Origin: JAVDCA01 sp035293985
Lineage (GTDB): Bacteria > Pseudomonadota > Alphaproteobacteria > Rhizobiales > Xanthobacteraceae
Reading direction: 5' to 3'
Assembly: GCA_035293985.1 (NCBI GenBank)
Contig: DATGLS010000052.1
Span: 62,001 to 126,000, forward strand
DNA: 64,000 nucleotides
Part shown: positions 17,179 to 29,069 of the stretch, piece by piece
How positions within the stretch are numbered: position 1 is the stretch's first letter
Layout of the letters: each line of letters opens with the position of its first letter
Notes under the pieces: model-generated
What the model was told of the DNA's origin: nothing
The model's input: the letters and a program-made list of their open reading frames with translations, nothing else
Databases searched by the model: none
Made by a program: the position numbers and the translations under genes

Positions 17179-18942
17179 CTACCCCTCCCCCGCGAGCTCG
17201 CGACGGCGCTGGTCGGATTCCTCGGCGTAGCGCCGCAGCGTGAACGACTCGGTGAGCAGCCCGATCACGCGGCGCGAGACCGGCGCGTCGACCACCGCGA
17301 GCCATTCGGCTTCGGCGCGGTCGAAGGCGGCGGCCGCCTCGCGCACGTTCATCGACGGCAGCAGCACCGTGTCCTTGTGGTGCAGGATGGTCTCGACGGG
17401 CTTCTCCAGCCCGGCCTCGACGCTGTGCGCCTCGATCACGTTCACGATGCCGGCGTAATGGCCTTCCGGATCGACCGCGATGATCTGGCCACTCGCGCCG
17501 AGCGGAAACTGGGCGCGGAACGCCTCGATCGTGGTGTCGCGCTGCACCGTGTGGAAATCCGGCCGCATCATCCGGCCGACCGTGAGGTCGCGGATCCACC
17601 CGACGTCGGCGGCGCTGCGGATGGTCTCGCCGCGCAAATGGAAGCGCCAGGTGGCGAAGGAGTAGCCGAAGATCTCGCGGGTGACCTGGGTCGAGATCAG
17701 CACCGCGATCAGCACCGCGCTGGTGAGATAGAAGTTCCGGGTGGTCTCGAGCGCGATGAACGTCATGGTCAGCGGCGCGCCGATGATCGAGGCGGACAGC
17801 GCGCCGATGCCGATGACCTCGTACACGTGGACATCGAGGTTGAGCGAGGGCCACAGCATGCCCGCCACGGCCGCGAACAGCCGCCCGCCGGTCGCGCCCA
17901 GCAGCAGCGAGGCGAAAAAGAGGCCACCGCGGAATCCGGAGCCGAGCGAGACGATCGAGGCGAAGATCTTGAGGATGAAGACCGTCGCGACGAAGCGCAG
18001 CGGCTGATCCTTGTCGAACAAATGCAGCGCGCCGTGCCCCGACGACAGCACCTGCGGGCTGACCAGGGCCAGGCAGCCGACCACCAGCCCGCCGATCGCC
18101 GGCCGCAGCGGCGGCCACAGTCTCGCGCGCTCGAGGAGCTGCTCGCATTGCGCGACCCCGCGCATGACGCTCACGCCGACCAGCGCGGCGATCACCCCGA
18201 AGGCGCTCGCGACCACCAGGTACTCGCCGGCGAGCGCCCCCATGGTGTGCACCTCGATACCGAGTTGCGCCGGCGACAGCGCCTGCGTCACCAGGTAACC
18301 GTTGAGCGCCGCGATCGCGACCGGGACCAGCGCGGACGTCGTGTAGCCGCCCATCACCAGCTCGAACGCGTAGAACGCGCCGGCGAACGGGGCGCCGAAC
18401 GCCCCCGCGATCGCGCCGGCCGAGCCACAACCGACCATCAGCCGCAGATCGTTGCGGCGCAGGTGGAAGAACCGCCCGAACCACGACGCGATGCCGCTCG
18501 CCGCCTGGGTGTAACCGGCCTCCAATCCGACCGAGGCGCCGACGCCGCTCGACCAGATGGTCTGCAGCGCCACGATCATGCTGCCGCGAAACGACATGCG
18601 GCCGCCGCGCACCGCATTGGCCTCGATCGGGTCGATGAGGCGCTCGCGCCGCACGCGGCTGATCCAGCGGGCGGCAAAGCCGAGCGCGAGCCCCCCCGCG
18701 GCCGGTACCAGCAGGGCCAGAGCCGGATCGATCTCGAGGCTGGCGGACAGCCGCTCGCCGGGTGCGATCCAGAAGAACAGCACGTGCAGGATCGCCACGA
18801 TGCCGCTCATGCTGCTGACGACGAGCCCCGCGATGGTGCCGACCAGGGCGGCGAGGACCACGCTGCCGGCCTCGCTCGCGCGCACCCAGGCGCGCAATCG
18901 GCGCGGAATTTCCAGAGCCCAGGCGGTTGCGTCGGTTCTCAC
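17179..18942 (-). CDS. CLC-type chloride channel with CBS domains (copy A)
   Basis: About 587 residues from a GTG at 18942, in the voltage-gated chloride channel (ClcB-like) family: roughly ten hydrophobic helices, then a cytosolic region (from about residue 430) with two CBS-like motifs. Channel motifs include SSGVGASVGLEAGYTQAASG, which corresponds to the pore GREGP loop and keeps its glutamate, GAIAGAFGAPFAGAFYAFE, and LGSGFRGGLFFASLLLG. A TTG/ATG-rich extension upstream is encoded by the palindrome at 18961-19033, so I reject the longest frame; the GTG aligns with the start of copy B. Its C-terminal half is nearly identical to copy B. Could be a channel or a Cl/H antiporter. Confidence 0.85.
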   Translation of the reverse strand: MRTDATAWALEIPRRLRAWVRASEAGSVVLAALVGTIAGLVVSSMSGIVAILHVLFFWIAPGERLSASLEIDPALALLVPAAGGLALGFAARWISRVRRERLIDPIEANAVRGGRMSFRGSMIVALQTIWSSGVGASVGLEAGYTQAASGIASWFGRFFHLRRNDLRLMVGCGSAGAIAGAFGAPFAGAFYAFELVMGGYTTSALVPVAIAALNGYLVTQALSPAQLGIEVHTMGALAGEYLVVASAFGVIAALVGVSVMRGVAQCEQLLERARLWPPLRPAIGGLVVGCLALVSPQVLSSGHGALHLFDKDQPLRFVATVFILKIFASIVSLGSGFRGGLFFASLLLGATGGRLFAAVAGMLWPSLNLDVHVYEVIGIGALSASIIGAPLTMTFIALETTRNFYLTSAVLIAVLISTQVTREIFGYSFATWRFHLRGETIRSAADVGWIRDLTVGRMMRPDFHTVQRDTTIEAFRAQFPLGASGQIIAVDPEGHYAGIVNVIEAHSVEAGLEKPVETILHHKDTVLLPSMNVREAAAAFDRAEAEWLAVVDAPVSRRVIGLLTESFTLRRYAEESDQRRRELAGEG

Positions 18943-18960
18943 GCACGAGGCTTTCAAACG

Positions 18961-19033
18961 CGTAGGGTGGGCAAAGCGAAGCGTGCCCACGCCGTCAACG
19001 TCGGTGGGCACGCTTCGCTTTGCCCACCTACCG
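18961..19033. repeat. palindrome with 30-bp arms (copy 2)
   Basis: Same sequence as 17104-17176: left arm 18961-18990 is identical, and the right arm from 19004 matches except for the last few bases. The loop differs. It sits between the two tandem chloride-channel genes, in the leader of copy A. Confidence 0.9.
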
Positions 19034-19034
19034 A

Positions 19035-20801
19035 TTACGTCTCGCCGACGAGCTCGCGGCGGCGCTGCTCGGATTCCTCGGCGTAGCGGCGCAGCGTGTG
19101 CGACTCACTCAAGAGCCCGATCGCCTGGCGCGACACCGGCGAGTCGACCACCGCGAGCGATTCCGCCTCGGCGCGGTCGAACGCCGCCGCCGCCTCGCGC
19201 ACGTTCATCGACGGCAGCAGCACCGTGTCCTTGTGGTGCAGAATGATCTCGACCGGCTTCTCCAGCCCGGTCTCCACGCTGTGCGCCTCCGGCACGACGA
19301 CGATGCCCGCATAATGGCCGTCGGGATCGACCGCGATCACCTGCCCGGTCGAGCCGAGCGGAAACTGGGTGCGGAACGCCTCGATCGTGGTGTCGCGCTG
19401 CACGGTGTGGAAATCCGGCCGCATCATGCGGCCGACCGTGAGGTCGCGGATCCAGCCGACGTCGGCGGCGCTGCGGATGGTCTCGCCGCGCAGGTGGAAG
19501 CGCCAGGTCGCGAACGAGTAGCCGAAGATCTCGCGGGTGATCTGCGTCGAGATCAGCACCGCGATCAGCACCGCGGTGGCGAGCCAGAAGTCGCCGGTGC
19601 TCTCCAGCGCGATGAACGTCATGGTGAGCGGCGCGCCGATGATCGAGGCCGACAGCGCGCCGACGCCGATGATCTCGTAGACGTTGGCGTCGAGCATCAG
19701 GCCGGGCCACAGCGAGCTCGACGCCGCCGCGAACAGGCGCCCGCCGATCGCCCCGAGCAGCAGCGAGGCGAAGAAGAGGCCGCCGCGGAAGCCTGAGCCG
19801 AGCGAGACGATCGAGGCGAAGATCTTCAGGATGAACACCATCGCGATGAACCGCAGCGGCTTGTCCATCATGCCGGAGAGATGCAGCGCGCCGTGCCCCG
19901 AGGACATCACCTGCGGCGTCGCCATCGCCATGATCCCGACCAGGATCCCGCCGATCAGCGGGCGCAGCGGCGGCCACAGCTTCGAGCGGTCGAGCACCTG
20001 CTCGCACAGCGCGACGCCGCGCATGATGCTCACGCCGACCAGCGCCGCGATCACGCCGAACGCGCTGGCGATCACCAGGTCCTTGCCGGTGACCGGACCC
20101 ATGGCGTCCGCATAGAGGCCGAGCTGCATCGGCGCGAACGCCTTGGCGACCAGGTAGCCGTTGAGCGCCGCGATCGCGATCGGCACCAGGGCCGACGCCG
20201 TGTAGCCGCCCATCACCAGCTCGAAGGCGTAGAAGGCGCCGCCGAACGGCGCGCCGAACGCGCCCGAGATGGCGCCGGCGGCGCCGCAGCCGACCATCAG
20301 CCGCAGGTCGGTGCGGCGCAGGTGAAACAGGCGCCCGAACCACGACGCGATGCCGCTCGCCGCCTGGGTGTAGCCGGCCTCGAGACCGACCGAGGCGCCG
20401 ACCCCGCTCGACCACACGGTCTGGAGCGCGACGATCATGCTGCCGCGAAACGACATGCGCCCGCCGCGCACCGCGTTGGCCTCGATCGGATCGATGAAGC
20501 GCTCGCGCCGCATGTGGCTGATCCACAGGGCCGCCAACCCCAGCACCAGCCCGCCCAGCGCGGGCACGATCACGGCGAGGTACGGATTGAGCGACTCGCT
20601 CGCCGACAGCCGCTCGCCCGGCCCCAAGCCGAAGAACACCCGGTGCAGCACCGTGACCATGCCCGACATGATGGTGACGATGCCGCCCGCGATCGCGCCC
20701 ACCACCGCGGCGAGCGCCACGGTGCCCGCCTCGCGCGCGCGTACCCAGGCGCGCAATCTGCGCGGCACTTCCAGGGCAGTGGCGGTCGCCGTGGTCATCA
20801 T
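19035..20801 (-). CDS. CLC-type chloride channel with CBS domains (copy B)
   Basis: 588 residues from tandem ATGs at 20801/20798. Same layout as copy A: membrane domain with SSGVGASVGLEAGYTQAASG and LGSGFRGGLFFASLLLG, then a cytosolic part with CBS-like repeats (TVGRMMRPDFHTV ... DTVLLPSMNVREAAAAFD). Long stretches in the last 180 residues are the same in both copies, while the first 90 and the extracellular loops differ more. The genes are head-to-tail with under 100 bp between them, so they arose by tandem duplication. The 5' side faces uvrB, which diverges. Confidence 0.86.
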   Translation of the reverse strand: MMTTATATALEVPRRLRAWVRAREAGTVALAAVVGAIAGGIVTIMSGMVTVLHRVFFGLGPGERLSASESLNPYLAVIVPALGGLVLGLAALWISHMRRERFIDPIEANAVRGGRMSFRGSMIVALQTVWSSGVGASVGLEAGYTQAASGIASWFGRLFHLRRTDLRLMVGCGAAGAISGAFGAPFGGAFYAFELVMGGYTASALVPIAIAALNGYLVAKAFAPMQLGLYADAMGPVTGKDLVIASAFGVIAALVGVSIMRGVALCEQVLDRSKLWPPLRPLIGGILVGIMAMATPQVMSSGHGALHLSGMMDKPLRFIAMVFILKIFASIVSLGSGFRGGLFFASLLLGAIGGRLFAAASSSLWPGLMLDANVYEIIGVGALSASIIGAPLTMTFIALESTGDFWLATAVLIAVLISTQITREIFGYSFATWRFHLRGETIRSAADVGWIRDLTVGRMMRPDFHTVQRDTTIEAFRTQFPLGSTGQVIAVDPDGHYAGIVVVPEAHSVETGLEKPVEIILHHKDTVLLPSMNVREAAAAFDRAEAESLAVVDSPVSRQAIGLLSESHTLRRYAEESEQRRRELVGET

Positions 20802-21197
20802 GGTTGCGGCTTTCAAGCCCGCGATTGCGGCGTTGTTGCAGCGCTTGCCGCCGCGTGCAACCAAAAAACGACGCGAATGCGCGCGCAGTTAACATGCGCG
20901 ACGAGCGGATGAACGTTTGGACAGGATGAACCCGCGTCGGCGATATGGTTGACGCGTCGCTGCCCTCGCAATCTGCCCTGCAAAAGACTTGCAAAAAAAC
21001 GATGGAGCAAAGGACATCGGGACGAGCTGCGCGGCCCGCCCCGACCACAAGCTCGGTCACACGACGTCGGCGCGGTCAGCGATCGTGACGCCGGTGCCGC
21101 GGCGGCGTGTACGCGTGAGCGCTTGCCGCCCTTTGCGCGGTCTTGCCCGGAACCCGCTGCCCTTTCCCCGCCCGATTGGGTCGACCATATTGGGCGC
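20802..21197. other. divergent intergenic region, no gene seen
   Basis: 396 bp between the divergent chloride-channel and uvrB genes. It must hold both promoters. I saw no SOS-box-like palindrome that I could defend. Frames through it are shadows. Confidence 0.4.
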
Positions 21198-24152
<2,955 letters not shown>

Positions 24153-24233
24153 GGCGGCGCAGCGCCGGCGGCGTCAGAAGGTTACTGGCGGGCACGGTCA
24201 CACTGAAATCGCTTAACTTTCCGGCTATGGCTT

Positions 24234-24440
24234 TGTTCTGCCGTTCTGCCGTTCTGCCGTTCTGCCAGCCCGTTCTGCCGTTTGGCTTCGTTCGGGCGAC
24301 TTGGCTTCGTTTGGGCAGCCTTGGCTTCGTTCGGGCGACTCGGCTTCGTTTGGGCAGCCTTGGCTTCGTTCGGGCAGCTTGGCTTCGTTTGGGCAGCCTT
24401 GGCTTCGTTCGGGCGGCTTGGCTTCGTTCGGGCAACTTAC
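24234..24440. repeat. two adjacent tandem repeats (8-bp and about 39-bp units)
   Basis: 24234-24266 holds four head-to-tail copies of an 8-bp unit (CCGTTCTG or its rotation), and one more copy lies a few bases on. 24282-24440 follows with about four copies of a 39-bp unit, itself made of two diverged 19/20-bp halves (CTTCGTTCGGGCGACTTGG and CTTCGTTTGGGCAGCCTTGG). The region lies downstream of uvrB. Frames across it read as periodic peptides but lack starts and context, so I do not call a gene. The rest of the gap to 24927 holds an A/T-rich patch near 24565-24640 and nothing else I recognise. Confidence 0.85.
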
Positions 24441-24927
24441 CTCGCCGCTAAGCGTCTGCTGCTGCTTCTCGGGCGGTGCGCCCTTGAGAGTGGCCGCGGC
24501 ACGCCTTCGTTGAAATTACTCGACCTTCCAGGTTCGTTTTGCTCGCGCGCCCATCGCTGCGGTTGTTAATTACAACGATTTACAAGTTTACGCGAAGCTT
24601 CAACGGGATGCTAACTTATGATTGTAATCACCCTCCACGCGTTCTTGAACGCAAAGCGCGCCCCAAGCGGTGGAGCCCGGGCGCGCGAATGTCACTCTGC
24701 ACTTACTGCCATGCGCCGGCAACACCCGGAACGCAAGCGTTCTTCGATCTATCCCCGCTATTCACGGGTGCACACATCTGGCGTCGGGCCAACGCGCCGC
24801 AGGGCGTCCGATCGATAGCTCGGCGGCCCGCCGCTATTAAGACACGATCAACCATCACGCACGCATCTTGCTTGTATTGGTCGCCGCCGGCCGACCGCCA
24901 CCCGGGTCGCAGGGGAACCGCCTACGC

Positions 24928-25257
24928 ATGATCACCGCCTCACGCGTTGCGACCGGCCTCGCGCTCGTCGCCCTGCTCGCGGCGCTCGGCGCCTGCGCGG
25001 GCGGCAACGCCACGTCGAGCCTCGCCGGGCCCGCGACCGCTTCCGCCTCCACCGCGCCCGCGACGGCAACTCCGGCACCAGCTGCCCCGGCGCCCGCCGC
25101 GACGGCCGACGCCCCGCCCCAGCACCTCACCAAGACCGAGATCAACGAGAAGTGCTGGATGCGCACCGAGAAGTTCAAGGCCGACAACCTCGACAAGCGC
25201 ATGAAGATGGTCGACCAGTGCGTGGACGAGATGACGCGGGCCCAGGGCGGGGTGTGA
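24928..25257 (+). CDS. small putative lipoprotein, unknown function
   Basis: 109 residues. The N-terminus is a lipoprotein signal: basic start, hydrophobic core, and lipobox LGAC with the modified cysteine near residue 23. An alanine/proline/threonine-rich linker (about residues 30-72) is followed by a conserved-looking C-terminal part, QHLTKTEINEKCWMRTEKFK, with a second and third cysteine (CWM..., QCVDEM) that could form a disulphide. No family is recognised. It converges on the MT-A70 methyltransferase gene, with only five bases between them. Confidence 0.65.
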   Translation: MITASRVATGLALVALLAALGACAGGNATSSLAGPATASASTAPATATPAPAAPAPAATADAPPQHLTKTEINEKCWMRTEKFKADNLDKRMKMVDQCVDEMTRAQGGV

Positions 25258-25262
25258 GGACC

Positions 25263-25940
25263 TCACTCCGGGCCGACGGGAATCTTCTCGGCCCTCGAGT
25301 GATGGGCATACGTCTTCCAGGTCGGCGCGTAGTCATCATCCGCTTGGTTGCCCCACGTCGCCCAGCCCTTGCGCGTGCCTCGCGCAAATAGCTCGAGGAA
25401 CGGTCCGGGGCTGCACGCTTCAATAATTTCATACTGCTCATCCGGCTTGCGCGAATGCTCGCGCTTGCGCGTCGCCAGCAAATTCACCTGACGCCGCCCC
25501 GGCGCGAGCGTGCGCGCATTCTTGCCGCGCACGCCGAAGAGGATCAGCTCGGTCACGTTGCGGAAGTAGAAGCCGACGCCGCGTCCGTCCGAGCCGCCGT
25601 CCTTGCGGATCTTGTGCCAGACGATGTTCGACTTGTAGACGAAGCCCCATGCCTTGAGCACCGCGAGGCCCTCGGGGAGCAAGGCGTTCGGGCACCACAG
25701 ATATAGATGCGCCGTCGTTGCCGCGAGCTGCTCGACCGGCAGCATCGAGATCTCGTCCAGCGTCATCGTGCCGTAGCGCGACAGGCGGCGATGCTCGGGC
25801 GCGATCTTGCCGGTCTTGTTGGCGAACCGCCATGGCGGATCGGCCAGGATGGTGGCGAAGCGCCGGCCACGCACGAAGTGCAGCAAGTCGTCACTCGCGT
25901 TGGCGCGCCCGGCACTCCGACCCACATCGCGTGCCGTCAT
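25263..25940 (-). CDS. MT-A70 family adenine-N6 methyltransferase
   Basis: A 225-residue MT-A70-type methyltransferase. The catalytic motif DPPW is at residues 34-37 in FATILADPPWRFANKTG, and the rest follows the family: ERYGTMTLDEI-like block, AHLYLWCPNALLPEGL, GFVYKSNIVWHKI, the SAM-binding-side GVGFYFRNVTELILFGVRGK, and KPDEQYEIIEACSPGPFLELFARG. In bacteria these are DNA N6-adenine methyltransferases, often phage- or plasmid-borne, and sometimes paired with a restriction enzyme; no nuclease gene is adjacent. It may therefore be an orphan, regulatory or protective enzyme. The target site cannot be inferred. Confidence 0.85.
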   Translation of the reverse strand: MTARDVGRSAGRANASDDLLHFVRGRRFATILADPPWRFANKTGKIAPEHRRLSRYGTMTLDEISMLPVEQLAATTAHLYLWCPNALLPEGLAVLKAWGFVYKSNIVWHKIRKDGGSDGRGVGFYFRNVTELILFGVRGKNARTLAPGRRQVNLLATRKREHSRKPDEQYEIIEACSPGPFLELFARGTRKGWATWGNQADDDYAPTWKTYAHHSRAEKIPVGPE

Positions 25941-26065
25941 CGATCTCGTGCTCCCCGACCCGTCTCGTTCTCGCTATGTTCGTTCGACTACTACACCCGC
26001 GTCGCGCTCGCCGAAAGCGCAGTTGTGCTATCATCGACGAGTATTTGCGCCTGAGGGAGGACGCC

Positions 26066-26215
26066 ATGGCCAATCGTGAGCAGAAGAGCAATCGCGAGAA
26101 GAAGAAGCCAAAGGCCGACAAGAACAAGAAGCAGAAGCACCAGCCGTTCGCCGGGCATGCGGCGCCCGGCCAGAGCCAGGATCATCCCGGCTTCAATCTG
26201 CCGAAGAAGCCGTGA
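26066..26215 (+). CDS. small lysine-rich protein, unknown function
   Basis: A 49-residue, very basic protein (MANREQKSNREKKKPKADKN, then a Lys-rich run and HAAPGQSQDHPGFNLPKKP). A strong GAGGGAGGA site lies immediately upstream, which together with its non-random composition convinces me that it is translated. Basic residues are confined to the first half. It could bind nucleic acid or the ribosome. The gap upstream (25941-26065) is shared with the divergent methyltransferase gene. Confidence 0.6.
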   Translation: MANREQKSNREKKKPKADKNKKQKHQPFAGHAAPGQSQDHPGFNLPKKP

Positions 26216-26372
26216 TGCACCCCTGAGCAGCGCTGACGCCCCGCGTCACCGGGCGAAGCACGCCGCCGTCGCGGCTCGGCGGCGGCGCTTGATGCTGCCG
26301 CAGTGCCCTGCACGCTGCCATGATGCCGCCCTCACGGCCGGCATGATGCGCTGCCTGATCCGGAAAGCCAGC

Positions 26373-27215
26373 ATGACGCATCGAACGGCCGGCGCCATCG
26401 GCGCCCTCCTGCTCGCGAGCTCCGCGACCGCGCTGCTCGTCGGTCCGTTCTGGCTTGCCGCGGCCTTCGCGCAGGCGCAGCCGACCCTGACGCCCGACGA
26501 GCAGATTTCGCCGCGTCAGGTGCAGACCGTGCCGGCGGCGCAGCCGAAGACGAAGCCCAAGCCAAAACCGGAGCCCCGCTCGGTGCAGGCCGGCGACACG
26601 CCCGCGGGGGACGACCAGGCGGCGACACCGCCGCCGGCGGCCGCACCGAAGCCGAAACCCAAGCCAAAGCCCGCGGCGGCTGCCAATACGGTCAGCTGCA
26701 GCGGCCTGTTCGCCAAGGACTCGAGTCACGTGAAGCTCGCCGAGTTCTTCCCGGCGGGCAGCGTCGAATATGGCCAGGTGGAGGGCCAGGGCGGCAGTGC
26801 GCTCAACGCCACCATCGTCTATCCCAAGGATCCGAAGCGCCGGCTCGAGGTGCTGTGGCAGAACGATGCGACGCGCAGCGACACCTCCATGGTGGTGATC
26901 ACCGGGGGCTCGCAATGGAAGGGGCCGAAGGGCCTGCACCTCGGGCTTGCGATCGCGGCGCTGGAGAAGATCAACGGCAAGCCGTTCAAGCTCACGGGCT
27001 TCGATCAGCCCAATGGCGCGCGCGCCGTCGACTGGATGGGCGGCGCGCTCGCGAGCCTTCCGGGCGGCTGCCAGGTCGGCATGAAGTTCGATGCCGACCG
27101 CAAGGCGACGCCCGACCTGCTCGCCGCCGTCGCGGGCAAGGAATTGATCTCGAGCAATCCCGCGGTGCGCGCCGTGAAGCCGACCGTGAGCGAGATCGTG
27201 TTCGGGTATCAGTAG
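26373..27215 (+). CDS. exported protein with K/P-rich linker, unknown function
   Basis: About 280 residues. A signal peptide (MTHRTAGAIGALLLASSATA, cleaved near AFAQAQ) is followed by a linker with two runs of K-P repeats (KPKPKPEP and KPKPKPKP). A C-terminal globular domain of about 160 residues begins at NTVSCSGLFAKDSSHVKLAE and holds two cysteines (SCSG, GGCQVG) that may pair. I do not recognise the domain. The K-P linker resembles those of periplasm-spanning proteins. The start at 26373 gives the best signal peptide; an ATG at 26344 is in frame. Confidence 0.65.
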   Translation: MTHRTAGAIGALLLASSATALLVGPFWLAAAFAQAQPTLTPDEQISPRQVQTVPAAQPKTKPKPKPEPRSVQAGDTPAGDDQAATPPPAAAPKPKPKPKPAAAANTVSCSGLFAKDSSHVKLAEFFPAGSVEYGQVEGQGGSALNATIVYPKDPKRRLEVLWQNDATRSDTSMVVITGGSQWKGPKGLHLGLAIAALEKINGKPFKLTGFDQPNGARAVDWMGGALASLPGGCQVGMKFDADRKATPDLLAAVAGKELISSNPAVRAVKPTVSEIVFGYQ

Positions 27216-27224
27216 GATGATTTT

Positions 27225-27362
27225 TTCCGTCACGCCCCGGCATAGGCGTTCGGAGAACGGCGTCGCTTCGCTCGCCCATGTCCCGGCATCCACCTCTTTG
27301 CCTCACGAAGGAGGACGTGGATGGCCGGGACAAGCCGGACAAGCCCGGCCATGACGCATCAA
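27225..27362. repeat. dispersed repeat with GGCCGGGACAAGCCCGGCC hairpin
   Basis: Lies between convergent genes. The right part contains CGTGGATGGCCGGGACAAG and CAAGCCCGGCCATGACG; related pieces are at 30595-30625 and 63930-64000. The left part (CCCCGGCATAGGCG) is the typical opposite arm. Confidence 0.65.
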
Positions 27363-27375
27363 CAATTAGCGGCCG

Positions 27376-28452
27376 CTACGCCGCCTTTTCCTTCTCGCGC
27401 ACGGAGCGCATGACGTTCTCGGCCATCTGGCGCGGGATGCGCATGTAGTCCTTGAGCACCTGCTCGGGTGCCGCGACCGGGCAGCGGCGGCGGGCGCGCA
27501 GGCGCAGGATCGCCTGCAGGGCGGCGACGTTGAGGGAAGCGGCGCGGCAGATCAGCATCAGCGTCTCCTCGCCGGCGCCGAAGATGTTGCGCACCACCGT
27601 CTCGCTGCGCAGGCCGAGCCGGGCGGCGAGGAAGACCGCGAGCTCGAGCGGCTCGTCGGCATTGGCGACCTCCACCACGGCCTCGCTCGGCGACAGGTTG
27701 CCGATCGCGATCTGCTCGTCGAGAATGGCGATCGGGCGCGCCCCGCTCATGGTGGCGCGCAGCCGGTCGGCGAGCAGGCGGTGGGCGTCGCCGATCAGCT
27801 TGTGTGCCGCCGGCGTCTCGACCTCCGCGTCGGCGGCCTCGATCTTGGTCGCGATCGCGGTCGCGAGCACCGGCAAGAGGTCGGTGGCGACGCGCTCGGG
27901 CAGGTCGCGCCGCATCACCAGGCGGTTGAGTATGGTCTCGCACGCGATGGCGCGCGCGGCGAGCTTCTCGAAGCCGGCGTCGGAGAGGCGCGCGCCCTCG
28001 TTGCCGGAGACGGTGCCGGCGACCTCGTCGTTGCCGCGCTCGACCAGGATGTCGGTCACGACCTCGGACAGCGTCATGCGCCGCGCGATCGCCAGCAGAT
28101 GCTCCTGGCTCTGCTCTTGGGCGATCGGCGCCAGGTCCTCGTCGGCGAGCGCGGGCGAGCGGGCGAGCACCGGCTCGGCGACCTCGATCGCGTCGCGCGC
28201 GAGCCGGCGCAGCGTGCGGTAGGGAACGTCGTCGAGATCGGCGATGCGCTCGGACAGCTCGCGCCGTGCCAGCGGCTCGACCTCCTCGAGCACCGTGTCC
28301 ATGATGTCGTCGAACAGGCTGAGCTCGTTCGGCGTGTGGCGCGGCGCGGCGAAAAACGCGGTCGAGATCGCACGCATGAGCTCGTGCCGCCGCGCCGGCG
28401 ACGGCTCCCGCGCCAGCTTCTTGAGCGTTTCGAATGATACGGACATGGCCAT
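27376..28452 (-). CDS. DUF2336 family protein
   Basis: A 358-residue, almost wholly helical, acidic cytosolic protein matching DUF2336, a family restricted mainly to Alphaproteobacteria. It reads as HEAT-like helical pairs from about residue 15 to 330, for example FDDIMDTVLEEVEPLARREL and LSEVVTDILVERGNDEVAGT. The ending QVLKDYMRIPRQMAENVMRS is typical. No enzymatic motif is present; a scaffold role is plausible but unproven. It is monocistronic and separated from the next gene by over 600 bp. Confidence 0.82.
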   Translation of the reverse strand: MAMSVSFETLKKLAREPSPARRHELMRAISTAFFAAPRHTPNELSLFDDIMDTVLEEVEPLARRELSERIADLDDVPYRTLRRLARDAIEVAEPVLARSPALADEDLAPIAQEQSQEHLLAIARRMTLSEVVTDILVERGNDEVAGTVSGNEGARLSDAGFEKLAARAIACETILNRLVMRRDLPERVATDLLPVLATAIATKIEAADAEVETPAAHKLIGDAHRLLADRLRATMSGARPIAILDEQIAIGNLSPSEAVVEVANADEPLELAVFLAARLGLRSETVVRNIFGAGEETLMLICRAASLNVAALQAILRLRARRRCPVAAPEQVLKDYMRIPRQMAENVMRSVREKEKAA

Positions 28453-29069
28453 CCTCGTCCTGGGCGCGAGGATGCACTCAAATCAAAGCGATTCCGCTAA
28501 AGAACAAGGTAAAAATCGAAGCCGGGGATTTAGGCGCGCGTTTACCAAGGACTTGCGAAGATGATTTGGTTCCGCCTAAGGTTGAGGGGCGCCCCTTGCT
28601 CCCGGCAAGGAAGTTGAGCGCGCAGATCGTGAGTTCAGAGCAAGCGTAGGCCCCCCACTCCTCGCTTTGCGGCTGCGCCGCTCGCTCCACCCTCCCGGCC
28701 AACGGGCGGGAGGGTAGCAGCCGCGGACTTCGGAAATGCTGCCAAAAAGTGCGGCGGTGAACAGCGCTTCGCGCACATAATCGCTTACCGTAAGCATCGA
28801 GCTCTCCCGATACCTTTCGTACATGTCCCTGGGACATGCGCTCTTCCCGTCGAGCAAAAAGGTAACACGCGGCGGACCCCAGAGTTCACTTTGCATCACC
28901 GCTGCCCGTTCGGCCGCGATCCCGTCACAGTCGCGTGACCCAATCGGCGCGCACTGGGGAGCGCAATCACCCATCCGGCATCTTCCGGCGAGAGCCGCAC
29001 CGACGTCTCGGCGCGGCGACGCTCGGCCAGAACGCGTGCACGGAGCCGGGTGCTGTTGGGAGAAGTCAC
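28453..29069. other. long intergenic region with palindromes, no gene called
   Basis: 617 bp between divergent genes. 28655-28725 is a degraded copy of the GC-rich repeat family (CCACCCTCCCGGCCAACGGG). 28783-28795 (GCTTA-CCG-TAAGC) and 28822-28838 (CATGTCCC-T-GGGACATG, perfect 8-bp arms) are short palindromes of a size that suits a dimeric regulator. No frame had both a ribosome site and recognisable content. Confidence 0.5.

Noticed and set aside
18943..19011. N-terminal extension of chloride channel copy A
   Set aside because: It is encoded by the palindrome at 18961-19033 and has no counterpart in copy B.
17104..19033. The two palindromes as ends of a transposable element
   Set aside because: They flank a chloride-channel gene, not a transposase, and no target-site duplication was found; better read as dispersed palindromes.
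24282..24451. Open frames with a 13-residue periodic peptide across the tandem repeat
   Set aside because: No ribosome site and the periodicity comes from the DNA repeat in all frames.
28478..28974. Minus-strand frames in the 617-bp gap (e.g. one reading SSMLTVSDYVREALFTAALF)
   Set aside because: A short stretch looks protein-like, but there is no ribosome site and the frame runs into a repeat; not enough to call a gene.
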